Source: a bacterium
Lineage (GTDB): Bacteria; BMS3Abin14
DNA length: 22,501 bases
Assembly (NCBI GenBank): GCA_029210545.1
Contig: JARGFV010000034.1
Coordinates: 1-22,501, forward strand
Reading direction: 5' to 3'
Shown here one piece after another: positions 17,353-22,501 of this stretch. Positions within the stretch are counted from its first letter, which is position 1; every line of letters begins with the position of its first letter. The notes below the pieces were generated by a model. The model saw only the letters and a program-made list of their open reading frames with translations, was not told the origin of the DNA and did not search any database. Position numbers and translations under genes: made by a program.

Positions 17353-17966
17353 GCATCAGCGCATCTTTGGTCAAGGAGTTGAGGGAGAAGACCGGTGCCG
17401 GTTTCATGGATTGCAAGGAAGCCCTGAAGGAGTGTGACGGCGATTCGGATAAGGCGGTGGATTACCTGCGCAAGAAAGGCCTCTCAGCAGCCTCGAAGAG
17501 AGCCGGTCGCGCCGCCAGCGAAGGGGTCGTCGGTTCCTATATCCACATGGGCGGCAAGATCGGTGTCATCGTCGAGGTGAACTGCGAGACTGATTTTGTG
17601 GCCCGGACGGACGATTTCCAGGAGCTGGTGGCCGATATCGCCATGCAGGTTGCCGCTGCGCGCCCCCTTTATGTGCGCCGCGACGAAGTGACTGCCGTTC
17701 ATCTCGAGAAGGAGAGGGAGATCTACAAGGCCCAGGCTCTCGAATCGGGCAAGCCCGAAAAAGTTGTGGACAAGATCGTTGAGGGCAAGGTGGAGAAGTA
17801 CTTCCAGGAGATCTGCCTTGAGGAACAGGAGTTTATCCGGGAGAAAGGCACCAGGATCCTGGATCACGTCAAATCGGTGGCCGGAAAGCTGGGTGAGAAC
17901 GTCCGGATCAACCGTTTTGCCCGGTTCGAGGTGGGTGAGGGGCAGGAGAAAGCTCCTGCCTGCTAA
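17349..17966 (+). CDS. tsf: Elongation factor Ts (short form)
   Basis: Guanine nucleotide exchange factor for EF-Tu. The 205-residue product is the short form, shorter than the 283 of E. coli, with a single core domain. The N-terminal UBA-like domain ([23 protein letters not shown] ending [12 protein letters not shown]) is followed by the EF-Tu-contacting block [19 protein letters not shown]. The end, [13 protein letters not shown], is typical. ATG 17349 overlaps the rpsB stop, with AGGAGG upstream inside rpsB. The last codons form an inverted repeat just before the stop. Confidence 0.97.
   Translation: MSISASLVKELREKTGAGFMDCKEALKECDGDSDKAVDYLRKKGLSAASKRAGRAASEGVVGSYIHMGGKIGVIVEVNCETDFVARTDDFQELVADIAMQVAAARPLYVRRDEVTAVHLEKEREIYKAQALESGKPEKVVDKIVEGKVEKYFQEICLEEQEFIREKGTRILDHVKSVAGKLGENVRINRFARFEVGEGQEKAPAC
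17941..17960. repeat. Inverted repeat at the 3' end of tsf
   Basis: GGCAGGAG-AAAG-CTCCTGCC, perfect 8-bp arms, ends 3 nt before the tsf TAA. No T-tract follows. It might attenuate or stabilise the rpsB-tsf message relative to pyrH. Confidence 0.45.
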
Positions 17967-18052
17967 CGCTGAGCATAGCGCTAAGAGATAAGAGCCAGGT
18001 TCTCCTTTTCATTCATAGTTGCCGGTACCTGGTTCTAACCTCCGGGGGTTTC

Positions 18053-18778
18053 ATGGGTAAATCACCCAGGTACAAACGTATCCTCCTCAAGATCAGCGGC
18101 GAGGCCCTGTTAGGGACCGAGCCCTTCGGTCTTGACATGGAGACGGTCAACGTTATCGCCTCGGAGGTCGCCGAGATCCATGCGCTGGGTGTCGAAGTCG
18201 CGGTCGTCATCGGGGGAGGGAACATCTTCCGGGGCGCGCGCAACAGCGGCACTGCCATCGAGAGGGCCACCGGTGATTACATGGGCATGCTTGCCACCGT
18301 GATCAACGCCCTGGCCGTCCAGAGCACTCTCGAAAAATCGGGCATGCCGACCCGGGTCCAGTCAGCTATTTCCATGAGCCAGGTGGCCGAACCGTACATT
18401 CGCAGAAAGGCGATCAGGCACCTCGAAAAGGGCCGGATCGTCATCTTCGCGGCGGGTACGGGCAACCCCTTTTTCACTACCGATACGGCCGCGGCCTTGA
18501 GGGCCATGGAGATCGGCGCCGACGTCCTCATGAAGGCCACCCGGGTGGACGGTGTTTATACCGACGACCCCGAGACCAACCCGAAAGCGGAGAAGTTCGA
18601 TGAGCTGACCTACCGGGAGGTCATGGATCGGGGGCTGAAGGTGATGGACGCTACGGCGATCGCCCTGTGCATGGACAATAATATGTCCATCATGGTATTC
18701 AACCTCAACAACCGGGGTAACATGGTGAGGGCCGTCATGGGGGAAAAGGTGGGGACGGTCGTAACCGGGGAGGTGTAG
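18053..18778 (+). CDS. pyrH: UMP kinase
   Basis: Phosphorylates UMP to UDP; in bacteria it is a hexameric amino-acid-kinase-fold enzyme, usually activated by GTP and inhibited by UTP. The 241-residue product has [38 protein letters not shown] and the [17 protein letters not shown] block. ATG 18053 is preceded by a GGGGG-type ribosome binding site. An 86-nt gap separates it from tsf. The TAG stop overlaps the possible GTG start of frr. Confidence 0.97.
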   Translation: MGKSPRYKRILLKISGEALLGTEPFGLDMETVNVIASEVAEIHALGVEVAVVIGGGNIFRGARNSGTAIERATGDYMGMLATVINALAVQSTLEKSGMPTRVQSAISMSQVAEPYIRRKAIRHLEKGRIVIFAAGTGNPFFTTDTAAALRAMEIGADVLMKATRVDGVYTDDPETNPKAEKFDELTYREVMDRGLKVMDATAIALCMDNNMSIMVFNLNNRGNMVRAVMGEKVGTVVTGEV

Positions 18779-18783
18779 TGGAA

Positions 18784-19341
18784 ATGCTGTCGGAACTCTA
18801 CCAGGAAACCGAAAAAAAGATGGCAAAGACCATCGAATCCCTGGGAAGGGAGCTGGGCACCATCCGCACGGGACGGGCGTCCCTTTCGATCTTCGAGGGG
18901 ATCACGGTGGAGTACTACGGTTCCCAGTCCCCCCTCAACCAGGTCGCCACACTTTCGATCCCCGAGAGCCGGCTCATCGTCATACAGCCCTGGGATCCCT
19001 CGGTCATCAAGGATATCGAGAAGGCCATCATGCGTTCGGATCTGGGCCTGACGCCCAACAACGACGGAAAGGTCATAAGGCTCCCCATCCCTCAACTCAC
19101 GGAGGAGAGGCGGATCCAGCTGGTCAAGGTCGTCAAGAGGAACGGTGAGGACGCCAAGATCGCCATCCGCAACTGCCGGCGGGACTCCATCTCCGACGCC
19201 AAGGATTTCGAGAAGGAGAAGGCCATCTCCGAGGACGACCTTCACCGGGCCCAGGAAGAGATCCAGTCCATCACCGACCGATTTATCGAGAAGGTGGACG
19301 AACTCATCGAGAAGAAAGAGAAAGAGGTTCTCGAGGTCTGA
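18784..19341 (+). CDS. frr: Ribosome recycling factor
   Basis: Splits the post-termination ribosome together with EF-G. The 185-residue product equals the usual family length. It has the three-helix-bundle domain with the hallmark RELGTIRTGRAS near the N-terminus. RNGEDAKIAIRNCRRDS precedes the last helix ending KVDELIEKKEKEVLEV. I chose ATG 18784 (MLSELYQETEKKM) because it gives the family N-terminus, with GGGGAGG at 18767-18773. GTG 18778, overlapping the pyrH stop, would add two residues and is possible. Confidence 0.95.
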   Translation: MLSELYQETEKKMAKTIESLGRELGTIRTGRASLSIFEGITVEYYGSQSPLNQVATLSIPESRLIVIQPWDPSVIKDIEKAIMRSDLGLTPNNDGKVIRLPIPQLTEERRIQLVKVVKRNGEDAKIAIRNCRRDSISDAKDFEKEKAISEDDLHRAQEEIQSITDRFIEKVDELIEKKEKEVLEV

Positions 19342-19379
19342 GTTCGTGCCCCACCTGCCCACAGACCAGGGCGGTTTCA

Positions 19380-20111
19380 GTGAACCAGGATCATCCTCGC
19401 CACATTGCCATTATCATGGACGGCAACGGGAGGTGGGCTGCCCAGCGCGGTCTTCCCCGTATAGCGGGCCACCGGGCGGGCGTCAGCACCGTACGCCGCG
19501 TGGTGGAGGAGTGCGCCCGGCTGCGGATCCCCTACCTGACCCTGTTCGCCTTTTCCACGGAGAACTGGCGGCGCCCGGAAGAAGAGGTGGGCGCTCTCAT
19601 GGTCCTTCTCGAGCAGTACCTCAAGAGGGAACTTGCTAATCTCATGAAGAACAACGTGCGGCTCAACACCATCGGCCGCCTGAACGACCTTCCGGAGAAC
19701 GTGCGGCGGACCCTCGAGGACGTGACCGCGAGATCCTCCGCCAACACCGGCCTGACCCTTACCCTGGCCTTGAGTTACAGCGGCAGGGACGATATCGTCC
19801 AGGCCGTGCGCCGGATCGCCATGGATGTCAGCGACGGCACCCTGGATCCGGGGGCCATCGATCACGACGGGTTTTCCTCCCGCCTCGATACTCACGATAT
19901 GCCCGACCCCGACCTGCTTATCCGTACCAGTGGTGAGATGCGCATCAGCAACTTTCTCCTGTGGGAGATCGCCTACACGGAATTTTACGTGACCCAAAAG
20001 CTCTGGCCGGATTTCGGTGACGAAGATCTGCACGAAGCCCTGGATGAGTACAAAAGGCGTGAACGCCGGTTCGGGATGACATCCGACCAGGTCGGACCGG
20101 AGAGCCGATGA
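19380..20111 (+). CDS. uppS: Undecaprenyl diphosphate synthase (cis-prenyltransferase)
   Basis: Adds cis-isoprene units to FPP to give C55 undecaprenyl diphosphate, the lipid carrier for peptidoglycan and O-antigen. The 243-residue product has catalytic D14 in HIAIIMDGNGRWA, FAFSTENWRRP, and the C-terminal DLLIRTSGEMRISNFLLWEIAYTEF that binds isopentenyl diphosphate. GTG 19380 fits the family N-terminus, although its ribosome binding site (AGGGCGG) is modest. Its allylic substrate would come from ispA at the other end of the window. The TGA stop overlaps the cdsA ATG. Confidence 0.96.
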   Translation: MNQDHPRHIAIIMDGNGRWAAQRGLPRIAGHRAGVSTVRRVVEECARLRIPYLTLFAFSTENWRRPEEEVGALMVLLEQYLKRELANLMKNNVRLNTIGRLNDLPENVRRTLEDVTARSSANTGLTLTLALSYSGRDDIVQAVRRIAMDVSDGTLDPGAIDHDGFSSRLDTHDMPDPDLLIRTSGEMRISNFLLWEIAYTEFYVTQKLWPDFGDEDLHEALDEYKRRERRFGMTSDQVGPESR

Positions 20112-20914
20112 AAAGGGTTGTATCAGCCGTGATCCTGGGGGGAGCCTTTGTCGCCCTGTTGCTGGCTGCCCCGAGGGCCCCTGGCGCCGCAGGCGTGGCA
20201 GTGGCTGTTCTCATCGCGGCCCACGAGATGGCCGCCCTCCTGGAAAGGGCGGGGGCGAGCCTTCCCCGGGTTCCTGCCGTCGCTGCCGGCAGCCTTGTTC
20301 TTGCCGGCGCCTGGGCGGCCGGAGTTGCAGGCATGTCGGCTGGACTTGCCGTCGGTCTCGGGATCATCTTCGCCTCTGAGGTACTCACAGGGACAAGCAA
20401 GGGGTCGGTGACCAGGGTGTCGGGAGGGTTTCTCCTGATCCTGCTGCCCGTCTGGTCCCTGGCTCACCTGATCCTCTACCTGGAAAGTGAGACCACACGC
20501 CGGAGCCTCCTCTTCCTGCTACTTTGCGTCTGGGTATGTGATTCGGCGGCTTTCTATGTCGGATCCACCATGGGGAAACACAAGCTGGCACCCGGTATCA
20601 GCCCCAACAAGACCGTCGAGGGATCGGTTGCAGGCGTTCTGGGTTCCGTGGCGGCCGCCCTGCTGATGAGGGCCGTATCCCTGGTGACATGGCCTGTAGC
20701 CTTTGTTCTTTTCGCCGGTGCCGTGATCGCCGTCCTTGCCCAACTGGGCGACCTTGCTGAATCCATGATCAAGAGGGATGCAGGTGTCAAGGATTCCGGG
20801 AACCTGATCCCTGGTCACGGTGGGGTTCTCGACCGCGTCGACGCCCTCCTTTTCACGGTTCCGGTCTTCTATTACGCCCTTCTCCTGTTGAGAGGTCTTG
20901 GGGGCGGGGGATGA
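20108..20914 (+). CDS. cdsA: Phosphatidate cytidylyltransferase (CDP-diglyceride synthase)
   Basis: Integral inner-membrane enzyme making CDP-diacylglycerol from CTP and phosphatidate, the branch-point of phospholipid synthesis. The 268-residue product has about seven hydrophobic spans. The family signature is near the C-terminus: SPNKTVEGSVAG, then GDLAESMIKRDAGVKDSG and PGHGGVLDRVDALLF. ATG 20108 overlaps the uppS stop, and its own stop overlaps the dxr ATG (ATGA at both joints), so uppS-cdsA-dxr is a tightly coupled unit. Confidence 0.95.
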   Translation: MKRVVSAVILGGAFVALLLAAPRAPGAAGVAVAVLIAAHEMAALLERAGASLPRVPAVAAGSLVLAGAWAAGVAGMSAGLAVGLGIIFASEVLTGTSKGSVTRVSGGFLLILLPVWSLAHLILYLESETTRRSLLFLLLCVWVCDSAAFYVGSTMGKHKLAPGISPNKTVEGSVAGVLGSVAAALLMRAVSLVTWPVAFVLFAGAVIAVLAQLGDLAESMIKRDAGVKDSGNLIPGHGGVLDRVDALLFTVPVFYYALLLLRGLGGGG

Positions 20915-22089
20915 GCGGGACTCGGAGGATCAGCATCCTTGGCAGTACGGGATCGATAGGCCGCAACACCCTCGACATCGTTTCCCGTCACCGGGACACC
21001 TTCCCGGTGACCGCCCTGGCGTCCCGGTTCGACTGGAAGGGGATCGTCGAGCAGGCCCTGCGGTTCGATCCCTCTTTCGTGGCGCTTTTCGATGAAGGGG
21101 CTGCCGACAAGGCGCGGGAGGCTCTCCGGCCCCGCGGGATCGCGGTCCTTTCGGGGATCGACGGCGTCCTGGAGGCAGCGGCCTCAGAAAAGGCTGACAT
21201 CGTCGTGTCGGCCATCGTGGGAGCAGCCGGGATCATGCCCACCTTCGCAGCCGTGCAGGCGGGGAAGGTGGTAGCCCTGGCCAACAAGGAGGCCCTGGTG
21301 GCCGCCGGGCGGGTGATCATGGCCGAGGCCGAGCGCGCAGGTTCAACGATCATACCGGTGGACAGTGAGCACTCCGCCGTGTTCCAGGCCCTCATGGGAC
21401 AGGAGCGAAGTTCTGTGAGAAGGGTGCTGCTCACCGCATCGGGAGGCCCCTTTTTCGGGAAGAGCCCCGGGTTCCTCGCCCGGGTCACGCCTGAAATGGC
21501 CCTCGATCACCCGAGATGGAAGATGGGCCCCAAGGTGACCATCGATTCCGCCACCATGATGAACAAGGGCCTCGAAGTCATCGAAGCGAGGTGGATCTTT
21601 GATATCCCCGCCGACCGCATCGAGGTTCTCATCCATCCCCAGAGTGTCGTACACAGCATCGTGGAGTACCGGGATGGTTCCATGCTGGCCCAGATGGGTG
21701 TAACCGACATGAGGATCCCCATTGCCTTCGCCCTGAGCTACCCCCGGCGCCTCGATCTGGGACTCGAGCCTCTGGACCTGGCGAAGATCAGGTCCCTCGA
21801 GTTTCACACGCCGGATCCGGAGATGTTCCCGTGCCTCGGCCTTGCCTACGAGGCCCTCGGAAGAGAAAACGGGGCTCCCGCCGTGATGAACGCGGCCAAC
21901 GAGATCGCCGTGGAGGCCTTTCTGAACGGGGACCTGCCCTTTGCCGATATTCCCGGGGTGGTCCGGGCGGTCATGGATGACCCGCCCCCGTTCGATCCCG
22001 ACACCCTTTCCGGCATCCTGAAGGGCGATCAGGCGGCGCGGGTAAAAGCAAGGGAATCTGTCTCACACAGCTTGTCACGCCGTAGCTGA
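20911..22089 (+). CDS. dxr: 1-deoxy-D-xylulose-5-phosphate reductoisomerase
   Basis: NADPH-dependent enzyme that rearranges and reduces DXP to MEP, the committed MEP step and the target of fosmidomycin. The 392-residue product is of normal length. The nucleotide-binding motif GSTGSIG is at residues 11-17. Metal and substrate residues are D151 and E153 in VDSEHSAVFQAL, with E222 in NKGLEVIEA. HPQSVVHSIVEYRDGSMLAQMG is intact. ATG 20911 overlaps the cdsA stop. In many genomes rseP and proS follow; here the window ends in 412 nt of repeat-rich DNA, so that continuation cannot be judged. Confidence 0.97.
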   Translation: MSGTRRISILGSTGSIGRNTLDIVSRHRDTFPVTALASRFDWKGIVEQALRFDPSFVALFDEGAADKAREALRPRGIAVLSGIDGVLEAAASEKADIVVSAIVGAAGIMPTFAAVQAGKVVALANKEALVAAGRVIMAEAERAGSTIIPVDSEHSAVFQALMGQERSSVRRVLLTASGGPFFGKSPGFLARVTPEMALDHPRWKMGPKVTIDSATMMNKGLEVIEARWIFDIPADRIEVLIHPQSVVHSIVEYRDGSMLAQMGVTDMRIPIAFALSYPRRLDLGLEPLDLAKIRSLEFHTPDPEMFPCLGLAYEALGRENGAPAVMNAANEIAVEAFLNGDLPFADIPGVVRAVMDDPPPFDPDTLSGILKGDQAARVKARESVSHSLSRRS

Positions 22090-22426
22090 AAGTGGAGGCG
22101 GAAGTCACGGAGAACACAGAGAAATAAGCTTGTCATTGGGAGTTCAAATAAGTCATCTTCGACAATCTTCCACTCCCTTGAGGGCCCCTCGATCCCGCCA
22201 ACAGCGGGACTCGGGGTCATGAGCCTGTCGAAGGAGAGGGGATTGAGGGAAGGGTGAAAGGAACCTGCCGGGCGAAGCAATCTCAGGCCTTTTAGCGCAA
22301 AAGCCCGGATTCCACCGCGCACCTTGCGCTTCGCACAGCGAAATATGTAGAAAGAACAACGGACAATGAGGGAAGAACAAAGTGCGATGAGCCAAGTGCA
22401 GGGTCTTTCTTCGCGCTTCGAACTTT
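22090..22426. other. Non-coding, repeat-rich region after dxr
   Basis: I find no credible gene. It contains a nonamer pair CACGGAGAA-CACAGAGAA (22106-22123) and the dispersed hairpin repeat at 22189-22236. It also has a segment with partly self-complementary GCGCAC/TTGCGC motifs near 22310-22340. No intrinsic terminator with a T-tract follows dxr. Confidence 0.6.
22189..22236. repeat. Dispersed repeat with TCGATCCCGCC hairpin (copy 2)
   Basis: CTCGATCCCGCC, GCGGGACTC, then GAGCCTGTCGAAGG: same order of blocks as 10311-10357 upstream of secA. Flanking ACTCCCTTGAGGG (from 22172) and GATTGAGGGAAGGGTG (to 22257) form imperfect outer arms in this copy. Confidence 0.65.
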
Positions 22427-22501
22427 GACAGGGTCGCAAAAAGTCCAATCCGGGACTTTTTGCTCAACGGAAAGGGAAAAGCGTCGTTTTCCCTTTCCTC
22501 A
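22427..22501. mobile_element. TCGCAAAAAGTC repeat element, inverted relative to 14900 copy and cut by the window end
   Basis: Starts GACAGGGTCGCAAAAAGTCC. Stem GCAAAAAGTCC / GGACTTTTTGC is at 22436-22446 / 22453-22463. Stem GGAAAGGGAAAA / TTTTCCCTTTCC is at 22469-22480 / 22487-22498. Its reverse complement aligns without gaps to 14953-15027, with nearly all differences in paired stem positions. Confidence 0.8.

Overview
This is a GC-rich bacterial chromosome segment packed with housekeeping genes. All 19 confident protein genes, and one tentative 28-codon leader ORF, lie on the + strand. I see no tRNA, rRNA, CRISPR array, transposase or phage gene. The gene content and blocks (xseB-ispA-dxs-tlyA, recN, a short ArgA-type acetyltransferase, secA next to argJ, and rpsB-tsf-pyrH-frr-uppS-cdsA-dxr) fit a Gram-negative, MEP-pathway bacterium. 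They most resemble Desulfobacterota / former Deltaproteobacteria. That placement is inferred from gene order and protein character, not from a search.

Layout. 1-299: intergenic, with a three-hairpin repeat and a heptamer array. 300-4228: tightly coupled xseB-ispA-dxs-tlyA. 4229-4367: two octamer arrays in front of nadK (4368-5234). 5235-5386: inverted repeats and heptamer arrays in front of recN-GNAT-pmbA (5387-8840). 9060-9971: membrane-anchored M23 peptidase with a strong terminator. 10038-10380: repeats, a putative promoter and a possible leader peptide before secA (10381-13011). 13147-14886: REC-GAF-histidine kinase. 14900-15027: three-hairpin mobile-looking repeat directly upstream of argJ (15044-16228). 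16459-22089: rpsB-tsf-pyrH-frr-uppS-cdsA-dxr. 22090-22501: repeat-rich non-coding DNA.

The genes link up functionally. dxs and dxr encode the first two MEP steps, ispA builds prenyl diphosphate, and uppS makes the C55 lipid carrier. cdsA (phospholipid precursor), secA (export) and the M23 peptidase (wall remodelling) are the other envelope functions. rpsB, tsf, frr and tlyA serve translation. The GNAT and argJ supply N-acetylglutamate and recycle its acetyl group for arginine synthesis.

The most notable content is the repetitive DNA. A palindromic, MITE-like element with terminal inverted repeats around TCGCAAAAAGTC has several copies here. One has apparently inserted in frame into ispA, flanked by a 6-bp direct repeat, adding 53 codons without breaking the reading frame. 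Two intergenic copies differ almost only by paired, compensatory changes within stems. Separately, five genes are preceded by short tandem arrays of 7-8 bp units, each with a different unit sequence.
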